Notes under the pieces: generated by a model
The model's database searches: none
What the model was told of the DNA's origin: nothing
The model's input: the letters and a program-made list of their open reading frames with translations, nothing else
Shown: piece after piece, positions 1 through 5,416 of the stretch
How positions within the stretch are numbered: position 1 is the first letter of the stretch
Layout of the letters: every line of letters starts with the position of its first letter
Position numbers and translations under genes: made by a program
Origin: Angelakisella sp.
Lineage (GTDB): Bacteria; Bacillota; Clostridia; Oscillospirales; Ruminococcaceae
Length of the DNA: 5,449 nt
Reading direction: 5' to 3'
Assembly (NCBI GenBank): GCA_022794295.1
Contig: JAAWEO010000150.1
Span: 1 to 5,449 of the forward strand

Positions 1-103
1 CCCTAACCCTCCGGGGGGGATTTTGGTGCCTCCGGCGGAGCCGCTTCGCGGCAAATGCCGCATGGCGGCTGGGGTGTGCTGGCATCTTGGTTTTGTGCTC
101 CCG

Positions 104-154
104 CTTACCAGCGTCCGGGCTTTTACGGCCGGAGACTCGTTGGCCGGCTAAGGT
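104..154 (+). other. Two-tier stem core of the left repeat
   Basis: On the plus strand CCAGCG (108-113) can pair with CGTTGG (138-143), with one G-T (G-U in RNA) pair. Inside it TCCGG (114-118) can pair with CCGGA (129-133). CTTA (104-107) can pair with TAAG (149-152) on the outside. The CCAGCG/CGTTGG arms are unchanged in the right copy, and this core is the best conserved internal part of the repeat. The inner tier is altered there by a 1-base insertion and the outer CTTA/TAAG pairing is lost. Folding was done by eye. Confidence 0.55.
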
Positions 155-176
155 GATTTTCGCTGGGGCAAAAATC
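155..176. other. AT-stem hairpin of the left repeat
   Basis: GATTTT (155-160) pairs with AAAATC (171-176). After a C/A mismatch, GC (162-163) pairs with GC (168-169) around a TGGG loop. No T-tract follows on either strand, so it does not look like an ordinary intrinsic terminator. The counterpart at 5249-5269 keeps the same architecture with a different stem sequence. Confidence 0.6.
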
Positions 177-244
177 AGAGCCGCTTCGCGGCAAGTGCCG
201 CCGGGCGGCTGGGGTTGGGGGGCTTTGGTTGGAGGCATCTTGTC

Positions 245-278
245 TCGTATTATACGATACGGATAACCGGTGTCGTAT
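245..278 (-). promoter_or_regulatory. Palindrome with possible promoter after truA
   Basis: Directly past the truA stop codon, TCGTAT (245-250) and ATACGA (252-257) form a perfect 6-base palindrome around one base, and a further TCGTAT lies at 273-278. On the minus strand the palindrome contains a perfect -10 hexamer TATAAT (249-254), preceded after 16 bases by ACGACA (271-276), a four-of-six match to the -35 consensus. A start here would transcribe leftward into the repeat. On the plus strand TTGGTT (225-230), 17 bases and TATTAT (248-253) form a weaker promoter-like pair pointing antisense into truA. The three half-sites can also form two mutually exclusive hairpins in RNA. Function is inferred only; it may be the tail of the truA transcript. 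Confidence 0.35.
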
Positions 279-279
279 T

Positions 280-1044
280 TTACAAAATCTTGTGGCCGGG
301 GTAAAAAACACGGTCCAAATAGAGGCCTTGGGGGGGGAGGGTCGGGCCTGCTTGGCTTCGGTCTTTGGCTTCCAGGAGCTTGGGGATGTCCTCCGGGGCG
401 ATGTGTCCTGCGCAAGCCTCCAGGATGGTGCCGGTGAGGATGCGGACCATGTTGTACAGGAATCCGTCCCCGGTTACCGACAGGGTCACCAGATCCCCCT
501 CCCGGCGGACCGAACAGCTGTAAAGGGTCCGCACTTTATCCTCCACCTTGCCCCCTGCGGCACAGAGGGAGGTGAAGTCCCGGCGGCCCAGAAACTGCCT
601 GGCGGCGGCATTGGCCAGATCCTCCCTGATCTGATAACGATACTGATAGGCCAGATCCTCCAAAAACGGGTTTTTTACCGGGCTGTTCCAGATCCGGTAG
701 AGGTACCGCTTGGCGGTGCAGTCGTACCGGGGGTGGAAGCCTGCCGGGGCGTCGGCGCAGTCCAGGACGGCGATGTCCCGGGGGAGGCAGTTGTTCAGGG
801 CCTTCTGGAGCGCCTGGCAGGGGATGGCGGGCGGATTCTCCTCCGGGCAGCGGAGGGAGAGGACAAAGCCCAGAGCATGGACCCCGGCATCGGTGCGGGA
901 GCAGCCCTTTACCTCGTACCGACGCCCCAGCACCCGCTCCACACCATCCTGAAAGACGGTGCAGACGCTGAGGGCGTTCTGCTGCACCTGCCAGCCGTGG
1001 TAGGCGGTCCCCCGGTAGGAGAGGACCATCCGGATATTCCTCAT
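280..1044 (-). CDS. truA: tRNA pseudouridine(38-40) synthase TruA
   Basis: TruA converts uridines 38, 39 and 40 in the anticodon stem-loop of many tRNAs to pseudouridine in the cytoplasm. The 254-residue product has normal length for the family. It starts with MRNIRMVLSYRGTAYHGWQ, the typical opening strand plus the YxGWQ motif. The catalytic Asp is D52 in CSRTDAGVHA. KRYLYRIW carries the conserved active-site Tyr, and the C-terminal half has GDGFLYNMVR, also typical. The frame is open upstream to 1176, but those extra 44 residues overlap ecfT and have no family counterpart. The ATG at 1044 overlaps the ecfT stop as ATGA (1041-1044), with no clear Shine-Dalgarno of its own, so translation is probably coupled to ecfT. 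It is the last gene of the operon; repeat sequence follows instead of the common rplM-rpsI. Confidence 0.97.
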   Translation of the reverse strand: MRNIRMVLSYRGTAYHGWQVQQNALSVCTVFQDGVERVLGRRYEVKGCSRTDAGVHALGFVLSLRCPEENPPAIPCQALQKALNNCLPRDIAVLDCADAPAGFHPRYDCTAKRYLYRIWNSPVKNPFLEDLAYQYRYQIREDLANAAARQFLGRRDFTSLCAAGGKVEDKVRTLYSCSVRREGDLVTLSVTGDGFLYNMVRILTGTILEACAGHIAPEDIPKLLEAKDRSQAGPTLPPQGLYLDRVFYPGHKIL

Positions 1045-1844
1045 GGCATCAGAATGTTCAGGGCAATCACCCCTGCAATACAGGCCACCATAACCGCCGA
1101 AGCCGCAAAATCCACGGGAACCAAGCGGAGCTGCTTCATCCGGGTGCGGCCCTCCCCGCCCCGGTAGCACCGGCATTCCATCGCCAGGGCCAGCTCGTCC
1201 GCCCGGCGGAAGGAGGAGACAAAGAGGGGGATTAGAATGGGGATGAGGGCCCTGGCTCGCTGCATCAGCCCGCCGGTCTCCAAATCGGCCCCCCGGGCCT
1301 TCTGGGCGGAGATGATCTTGTCGGTCTCCTCGATCAGGGTGGGGATGAACCGCAGGGCTATGGTCATCATCATCGCCAGCTCGTGGACCGGGAAGCGGAA
1401 CCGCTTCAGGGGGCCCATCAGCCGCTCGATGCCATCGGTAAGGGCGATGGGGGATGTGGTGTAGGTGAGAAGGGAGGTCCCGGCAATGAGGCAGATGATC
1501 CGCACCGCCATAAAGACCGCGGTGTGGACCCCCTCCCGGGTGACCTTGAGGATCCAGACCTGGAACAGGGGCTCCCCATCTACAAACAGCATGTTGAGAA
1601 CGGCGGTGAAGATGATAATGGGCACCACCGGCTTCAGGCTTTTGATGATCATGGAAAGGGGGATGCTGCTGATCAGATAGGCCAAAAAGCCGAGGGCCAC
1701 CCCCAGCCCCAGGGCCCAGGCGTTCTGGGCCGTGAACAGCATGATAATGTACCCCAGGGTCAGCAGGATCTTCACCCGGGGATCCAGACGGTGGACCGGG
1801 GACCTTCCAGGGAAGTACTGGCCGATGGTAATATCCTTGATCAT
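1041..1844 (-). CDS. ecfT: ECF transporter transmembrane scaffold EcfT
   Basis: EcfT is the membrane scaffold of group II energy-coupling factor importers. It binds the EcfA1-EcfA2 ATPase pair through two cytoplasmic coupling helices and exchanges substrate-binding S components. The 267-residue product has family length. The N-terminal HRLDPRVKILL motif is characteristic. Hydrophobic helices lie at about 25-39, 43-62, 68-88 and 106-127, with a last one at about 244-264. The first coupling motif, AQKARGAD, holds Ala-Arg-Gly at 183-185. The second is AMECRCYRGG (221-230), where Cys-Arg-Cys at 224-226 stands in place of the usual Ala-Arg-Gly or Ala-Arg-Cys. The start overlaps the ecfA2 stop as ATGA (1841-1844). 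AGGAG (1847-1851) is only two bases from the ATG, so coupled translation probably matters. Confidence 0.96.
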   Translation of the reverse strand: MIKDITIGQYFPGRSPVHRLDPRVKILLTLGYIIMLFTAQNAWALGLGVALGFLAYLISSIPLSMIIKSLKPVVPIIIFTAVLNMLFVDGEPLFQVWILKVTREGVHTAVFMAVRIICLIAGTSLLTYTTSPIALTDGIERLMGPLKRFRFPVHELAMMMTIALRFIPTLIEETDKIISAQKARGADLETGGLMQRARALIPILIPLFVSSFRRADELALAMECRCYRGGEGRTRMKQLRLVPVDFAASAVMVACIAGVIALNILMP

Positions 1845-2707
1845 TTCTCCTGTCCCCCCTTCCCCAGCTTTTTCAGGAGCTCGTCCCGGGCCGCCTGGAC
1901 GGTGTAGACCCGGGGGTCAATATCCAGCCCCTTTTCTGCCAGGCTCAGAAACACCCGGGAGACCTGGGGGATGGTAAGGCCCATCTCCCCCAGCTCCCCG
2001 GCCCGGCCAAAGACCGCCTCCACCCGGTCATAGCAGAACAGCCGGGACTGGTTCATCACCAGGGCCATGGTGGCGTTTTTGGCAATGTCCTCCATGCTGT
2101 GGCTCACCAGCAGGATGGTGTTCTTTTTTTCCTCGTGATATTCCCGGATCTCCCCCAGGATCTTGTCCCGGCCCTTGGGATCCAGGCCAGCGGTGGGCTC
2201 GTCCAAAATCAGGACCTTGGGGTCCATCGCCAGCACCCCGGCAATAGCCACCCGGCGCTTCTGGCCGCCGGAAAGCTCGAAGGGGCTCTTTTGGAGCTTG
2301 CTGTCAGAAAGTCCCACAAAGCGGGCCGCCTGACGCACCCGGGTGTCCACCTCGTCGGGGGAAAGCCCCATGTTGGTGGGGCCAAAGGCGATGTCGCTGT
2401 ATACCGTCTCCCCAAAGAGCTGGTACTCCGGGTACTGAAAAACCAGCCCCACCTGAAAGCGAAAGGCCCGGAGCTTGGATTTGTCGGCCCACAGGTCCTC
2501 CTCCCCAATATAGACCTTGCCGGAGGTAGGGGTCAAAAGACCGTTAAGATGCTGGATCAGGGTGGACTTTCCGCTGCCGGTGTGTCCGATGACACCTACA
2601 TACTCCCCTTCCTGGATGGCGATGGAAACGTCGTCCACCGCCACCTTCTCAAAAGGGGTGTTTGCCGAATAGGTGTGGGTAAGGTGCTCGGTTCTGATTG
2701 CTGTCAT
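1841..2707 (-). CDS. ecfA2: ECF transporter ATPase subunit EcfA2
   Basis: EcfA2 is one of two ATP-binding subunits of the ECF module; it forms a heterodimer with EcfA1 under EcfT and powers uptake of vitamins or other micronutrients. The 288-residue product has all ABC motifs in order: Walker A GHTGSGKS (41-48), Q-loop Q91 in FQYPEYQLF, signature LSGGQ (145-149), Walker B VLILDE (165-170), D-loop GLDP and switch His203. QYPEYQLF is the EcfA2-type Q-loop, while the other ATPase here has QNPDNQ; this and the gene order decide A2 versus A1. The C-terminal stretch after about 235 (MGLTIPQVSRVF) is the usual EcfA dimerisation tail. Start chosen at ATG 2707, with GGAGG (2718-2722) ten bases upstream. 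It is separated from the preceding membrane protein gene by 117 bases and overlaps ecfT by four. Confidence 0.96.
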   Translation of the reverse strand: MTAIRTEHLTHTYSANTPFEKVAVDDVSIAIQEGEYVGVIGHTGSGKSTLIQHLNGLLTPTSGKVYIGEEDLWADKSKLRAFRFQVGLVFQYPEYQLFGETVYSDIAFGPTNMGLSPDEVDTRVRQAARFVGLSDSKLQKSPFELSGGQKRRVAIAGVLAMDPKVLILDEPTAGLDPKGRDKILGEIREYHEEKKNTILLVSHSMEDIAKNATMALVMNQSRLFCYDRVEAVFGRAGELGEMGLTIPQVSRVFLSLAEKGLDIDPRVYTVQAARDELLKKLGKGGQEK

Positions 2708-2824
2708 AGACTGTGAACCTCCAATAAGCTCGAACGTGGTCGGCCGCCCTTTACCGGCTGGCCGCCAAACAAATTTTAAAGCGCCAGGTTGCTTTCCCGG
2801 CCGGGGGCCTGCTGCCCCTCGCCG
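2708..2824 (-). other. Gap between membrane gene and ecfA2
   Basis: This is the only sizeable gap inside the operon. It holds the ecfA2 Shine-Dalgarno GGAGG (2718-2722), a perfect palindrome CCCGGCCGGG (2796-2805) shortly after the upstream stop codon, and an A/T-rich patch (2769-2780) in otherwise GC-rich sequence. I see no clear terminator with a T-run, no convincing promoter and no gene. The palindrome could modestly limit read-through or shield the message end, but that is a guess. Confidence 0.4.
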
Positions 2825-3265
2825 TTATCCATTGCCCTGCCGGTATTCCTCCCAGGCTTTTTTCGCCTTCCCGGTAAAGCTGAGGACCAGCACCAGGCCG
2901 TACAGGAGCAGGCAGACCGGGTACAGCAGAAAGGCCATATCGGTGACAGCCACCACCATCAGCCCCAGCACCACCCCGGCGCCTCCTACGGCCAGCCCCA
3001 GGGAGCCTCCCCAGCGCATCCCCACCAGGGCGCCCAGGGTCAGGGAGATAGCCACTGTCTGCTGAATGGGCATCAGGATCCCCCAGGCGGTAAGCCAGCC
3101 CTCCCCGGCAAAGCTGCCCCCCAGATACACCACCAGCATGGCGGTACCGCCCAGGGTCGCCAAAATAGGGGCGGACCAGAGCCACAGCCGGGCAAACCGG
3201 TACAGGGTGTAGACACACAGGGCAGGGAGGGCCAGGAAGTAGACCAGCAGAAAGGGGATCCCCAT
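2825..3265 (-). CDS. Small multi-helix membrane protein, function unknown
   Basis: I do not recognise this gene. The 146-residue product is almost entirely hydrophobic, with about five predicted helices (roughly 3-21, 30-50, 63-82, 87-107 and 110-130) and a short charged tail TGKAKKAWEEYRQGNG, probably cytoplasmic. It lies between ecfA1 and ecfA2, which are usually adjacent. Its ATG shares one base with the ecfA1 stop (TAATG, 3263-3267), and GGGGAGG (3274-3280) sits eight bases upstream inside the ecfA1 end, so it is clearly cotranslated with ecfA1. Upstream in-frame ATGs reaching 3631 would run through ecfA1 in another frame and are discarded. A link to the ECF transporter is inferred from position only. 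It is shorter than typical S components (about 170-200 residues, six helices) and shows no S-component motif that I know. Confidence 0.82.
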   Translation of the reverse strand: MGIPFLLVYFLALPALCVYTLYRFARLWLWSAPILATLGGTAMLVVYLGGSFAGEGWLTAWGILMPIQQTVAISLTLGALVGMRWGGSLGLAVGGAGVVLGLMVVAVTDMAFLLYPVCLLLYGLVLVLSFTGKAKKAWEEYRQGNG

Positions 3266-4122
3266 TATTCCGCCCTCCCCTTCAGAAGGCGGGCCAGCTC
3301 CCCGGCGCAGTCCTCCTCGGTGATAATGTCCTCCCGGACCTCCAGGCCCGCCTTTCGCAGTTCGTGCATCAGCTCGGTGACCTGGGGGACATCCAGGCCC
3401 ACCTCCTTCAGGCGGTCCACCTGGCGGAACACCTCCCGGGGGGTGCCCTCCATCAGGAGCTTTCCCCCGTCCACCACCACTACCCGGTCGCATTGGGCGG
3501 CCTCGTCCATGTAGTGGGTGATAAGGGCGATGGTGATGCCATGGTCCCGGTTCAGCTCCCGGAGGGTCTTCATCACCTCGGCCCGGCCCCTGGGATCCAG
3601 CATGGCGGTGGGCTCGTCCAGGACGATGCACTTGGGCCGCATGGCGATGATGCCGGCAATAGCCACCCGCTGCTTCTGTCCCCCGGAGAGCTGGTGGGGG
3701 GCGTGCTCCCGGAACTCGTACATCCCCACCGACCGGAGGGCATCGTCCACCCGCCGGCGGATCTCCTCCGGGGGGACCCCCATATTCTCCAGGGCAAAGG
3801 CAACATCCTCCTCCACAATGGTGGCGACGATCTGGTTATCCGGGTTTTGGAATACCATCCCCACCGTTTGGCGGATGTCATAAAGCCTGTCCTCGTCGGT
3901 GGTCTCCATCCCGTCCACCAGCACCCGTCCCTCCCGGGGCAGGAGGATGGCGTTAAAATGCTTTGCCAGGGTGGATTTGCCGCTGCCGTTGTGTCCCAGC
4001 ACCGCCAAAAACTCCCCCCGGCCCACGGTCAGACTGACATCATCCAGCACCAGCTGGCTTTCCGGCTCCTCCTCGTAGGAGAAGGAAACCCGGGTGGCTT
4101 CCATGATCGGTTCCATCTTCAT
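3265..4122 (-). CDS. ecfA1: ECF transporter ATPase subunit EcfA1
   Basis: EcfA1 is the partner ATPase of EcfA2 in the energy-coupling factor module on the cytoplasmic face of the membrane. The 285-residue product has Walker A GHNGSGKS (43-50), Q-loop Q92 in FQNPDNQIVA, signature LSGGQ (145-149), Walker B CIVLDE (165-170), D-loop MLDP and switch His203. FQNPDNQ is the hallmark of the EcfA1 type. The C-terminal part (GLDVPQVTELMHELRKAG) is the EcfA dimerisation region. Start chosen at ATG 4122, ten bases after GGGAGG (4133-4138). In-frame ATGs at 4116 and 4104 are possible alternatives and would change little. The Shine-Dalgarno overlaps the stop codon of the preceding gene (TAG, 4138-4140), tying the two translations together. 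No dedicated promoter is visible, so transcription probably enters from upstream genes. Confidence 0.96.
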   Translation of the reverse strand: MKMEPIMEATRVSFSYEEEPESQLVLDDVSLTVGRGEFLAVLGHNGSGKSTLAKHFNAILLPREGRVLVDGMETTDEDRLYDIRQTVGMVFQNPDNQIVATIVEEDVAFALENMGVPPEEIRRRVDDALRSVGMYEFREHAPHQLSGGQKQRVAIAGIIAMRPKCIVLDEPTAMLDPRGRAEVMKTLRELNRDHGITIALITHYMDEAAQCDRVVVVDGGKLLMEGTPREVFRQVDRLKEVGLDVPQVTELMHELRKAGLEVREDIITEEDCAGELARLLKGRAE

Positions 4123-4132
4123 CCTTGCATTT

Positions 4133-4138
4133 CCTCCC
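4133..4138 (-). promoter_or_regulatory. Ribosome binding site of ecfA1
   Basis: GGGAGG on the minus strand shares its first base with the TAG stop of the upstream gene and lies ten bases before the ecfA1 ATG at 4122. A ribosome finishing the upstream gene sits on this site, which suggests reinitiation or coupling. Confidence 0.7.
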
Positions 4139-4761
4139 TAGTCGTCCATCCATTGCCCGCTGCGCGAGGGGATGGTAATGGTAAACTCCAGCTTTCCCCC
4201 GTCCCCGATCAGCCGCAGGCGGGTCTCCCCGGCCCCGGCGGTAAAGGTGTAGGGGGAGGTCTCCCCCGATAGCCGGGTCACGGTGTCATCGGGCCAGACC
4301 AGCACCAGGTCCCCCTGGCCCTCCTTCACCTCAATCTGATACACAATGGTGATCTCCTCCCCGCCGCCCCCGGTGTAGATCCGCCACAGGGTGGCCGCCC
4401 CGGTAAAGCTGCCGTGGCTTACTGTCAGGGTGCGGGCACGGCGGTCTTTCCGCCGCACCGTGTTCCGGGATACTGCGCTGCCGCACTCCGCCGCCCAGGC
4501 ATCGCTGTAGAAGTCCACAGGCTGGGCCGGAGCAAGCTCCAGCGAGAGCACCACCCAGGCCGCCAGCAGAAGCACCAGGGAAAGCACCGCAAAGATAGCA
4601 GCGCCGGCCCTCCTGCCCCGGTGTTTTTGGGGAACCGGCAGCTCCGGCCCGGCGGCCTCCGGCTGCGGAGAAGCCAGCCTGGCCGGGCACAAAAGGCACA
4701 GCACCCCGGCAGCCAGCCAAAAAATGGCAAGGGCTGCTAACAAAACGGGTTTCCAGAGCAT
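4138..4761 (-). CDS. Two-helix membrane-anchored protein with beta-rich domain
   Basis: I do not recognise a named family. The 207-residue product has two hydrophobic helices, about 5-25 and 53-73, separated by a Pro-rich then basic segment (QKHRGRR). A soluble part follows, about 80-207, rich in predicted beta strands (ITIVYQIEV, DLVLVWPDD, RLRLIGDGGKLEFTITI). With two helices and no cleavage site evident, the soluble domain probably shares the side of the N-terminus; topology is unclear. It resembles small beta-sandwich surface domains I associate with clostridial hypothetical proteins (SFTGAATLW, PDDTVTRL, AGETRLRLIG), an impression rather than an assignment. Two ATGs lie in tandem at 4764 and 4761. 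The second is preferred because GGGAGG (4769-4774) is then seven bases away. The frame is open to 4866, but that extension overlaps the upstream paralogue. The stop lies 15 bases before ecfA1. Confidence 0.82.
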   Translation of the reverse strand: MLWKPVLLAALAIFWLAAGVLCLLCPARLASPQPEAAGPELPVPQKHRGRRAGAAIFAVLSLVLLLAAWVVLSLELAPAQPVDFYSDAWAAECGSAVSRNTVRRKDRRARTLTVSHGSFTGAATLWRIYTGGGGEEITIVYQIEVKEGQGDLVLVWPDDTVTRLSGETSPYTFTAGAGETRLRLIGDGGKLEFTITIPSRSGQWMDD

Positions 4762-4768
4762 CATCGCG

Positions 4769-4774
4769 CCTCCC
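4769..4774 (-). promoter_or_regulatory. Ribosome binding site choosing the 4761 start
   Basis: GGGAGG on the minus strand is seven bases from ATG 4761 and four from ATG 4764. The spacing favours 4761. It lies just after the TGA (4778-4780) of the truncated paralogue. Confidence 0.65.
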
Positions 4775-4777
4775 TGT

Positions 4778-5233
4778 TCATTCCCTGACCCAATCCGACC
4801 ACCGCCCGGCCCCCCCGTCCAGGGGACGGACCGTAACGGTAAGCTCCAGCTTCCCCTCGTCCCCAAGCAGGCGCAGGCTGGTCTCCCCCGCCTGGGGAAA
4901 AAAGCAGTAGGGGGATCTCTCTCCCGACAGGCGGGTCACCGTGCCATCGGGATGGACCAGTACCAGCTCCCCCCGGCCCTCCTCCACCTCCATCCGGCGG
5001 CTGATCCGGACCTCTCTGCCACCGTACTGATTGGAAGTGTACCACAATGTCCCCGCTCCTGTAAAGCTTTCGCAGCAAAAGGTAAGGGTATCCTGCTTTC
5101 TTTCCTTCCACACCTGCCGGGCGATGTAGTCCTCGCAGCCCGCCGCCCGGCGGCACTTACCGCGAAGCGGCCTTAGCCCGAAGGGCTCCGCCGGAGGCAC
5201 CAAAGCCGCTCCACCCCCCGGCCCGCAGGCCAT
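4778..5233 (-). pseudogene. 5'-truncated paralogue fused to repeat sequence
   Basis: An open frame of 151 codons runs from ATG 5233 to TGA 4778-4780. Only codons from about residue 33 (below about 5141) are gene-like. Aligned by hand, about 53 of 89 residues match the C-terminal domain of the intact neighbour downstream, including SFTGA-TLW, PDGTVTRLSGE-SPY and AGET-LRL-GD-GKLE. The first 32 residues are simply the right-hand repeat read as protein (for example LVPPAEPFGLRPLRGKC). The two membrane helices expected from the paralogue are missing. The likely history is tandem duplication, then insertion of or recombination with the repeat, which removed or displaced the 5' end. The missing part could lie beyond the repeat, outside the window. 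The distal domain has no stop or frameshift, so the truncation is probably recent or the fragment is still translated. No good Shine-Dalgarno precedes ATG 5233. Confidence 0.72.
5142..5207 (-). repeat. Inner GC module, direct repeat of 5351-5416
   Basis: On the minus strand this runs GGTGCCTCCGGCGGAGCC, then CTTCGGGCTA, CCGCTTCGCGG and GCCGCCGGGCGGC. It repeats, with few changes, the outer module of the same copy. Each part can form its own short GC hairpin. Confidence 0.75.
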
Positions 5234-5248
5234 TGCCCAAAGGGCTCC

Positions 5249-5269
5249 GCTTTTTCCGCAGAAAAAAGC
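5249..5269. other. AT-stem hairpin of the right repeat
   Basis: On the minus strand GCTTTTTTC pairs with GGAAAAAGC around a TGC loop: nine pairs including one T-G. It occupies the same place as the left hairpin (155-176) but differs in stem sequence, loop and length while staying fully paired. No T-run follows, so it is not a standard terminator. Confidence 0.6.
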
Positions 5270-5350
5270 ACCTTATCCGGCCAACGAGTCTCCGGCCCCA
5301 AAAGCCCGGGACGCTGGCAGGCGGAAAGAAACATCCAGGGCGCCACCTAG

Positions 5351-5416
5351 CCCAGCCGCCTGGCGCCATTTGCCGCGAAGCGGCTCTAGCCCGAAGGGCT
5401 CCGCCGGAGGCACCAA
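5351..5416 (-). repeat. Outer GC module of the right repeat
   Basis: This is the direct-repeat partner of 5142-5207. It differs mainly in GGCGCCAGGCGGC versus GCCGCCGGGCGGC and in AGAG versus AAGG between hairpins. The left copy has a shortened version at 25-74. Confidence 0.75.

Larger units (their letters stand above)
1..230 (+). repeat. Left copy of a modular hairpin-rich repeat
   Basis: This non-coding stretch downstream of truA matches, in reverse complement, the right end of the window. Bases 1-42 are identical to 5397-5438 read on the minus strand, including the run of seven G. Bases 108-154 match the right copy with about four differences, one of them a 1-base insertion. Modules in order are: an outer tag (1-24); GC-rich palindromes around CTCCGGCGGAG (31-41), CCGCTTCGCGG (41-51) and GCCGCATGGCGGC (57-69); a variable spacer; a two-tier stem core (104-154); an AT hairpin (155-176); a second CCGCTTCGCGG plus GCCGCCGGGCGGC block (180-209); and GGCTTTGGT (221-229), where similarity ends. 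The copy may continue left of base 1. No transposase or plausible reading frame lies inside. I do not recognise a named family; a REP/MITE-like dispersed element or a structured RNA are both possible. Confidence 0.88.

Noticed and set aside
1..10. Telomere-like CCCTAACCCT at the left end
   Set aside because: Only one and a half units, repeated inverted at the right end as part of a bacterial GC-rich repeat; all genes are bacterial.
155..176. Intrinsic terminator of the truA operon
   Set aside because: The stem is AT-rich at its base and no T-run follows on either strand; termination somewhere in the repeat remains possible but is not shown.
229..1167. Long plus-strand open frame opposite truA
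   Set aside because: Antisense shadow caused by high GC; its sequence is low-complexity Gly/Ala/Pro-rich with no motif, while the opposite strand has every TruA motif.
1045..1176. N-terminal extension of truA
   Set aside because: Would overlap ecfT by 136 bases, has no family counterpart and lacks a ribosome binding site; the ATGA start at 1044 fits the operon style.
2708..2824. Riboswitch or T-box in the ecfA2 leader
   Set aside because: No conserved core of a known riboswitch class is recognisable in 117 bases, and there is no terminator-antiterminator pair.
2825..3631. 268-residue version of the membrane protein
   Set aside because: The extra N-terminal residues are ecfA1 read out of frame; the start at 3265 has a good Shine-Dalgarno and abuts the ecfA1 stop.
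3364..4272. Long plus-strand open frame opposite ecfA1
   Set aside because: His/Gly/Pro-rich antisense shadow; the minus strand encodes a complete ABC ATPase.
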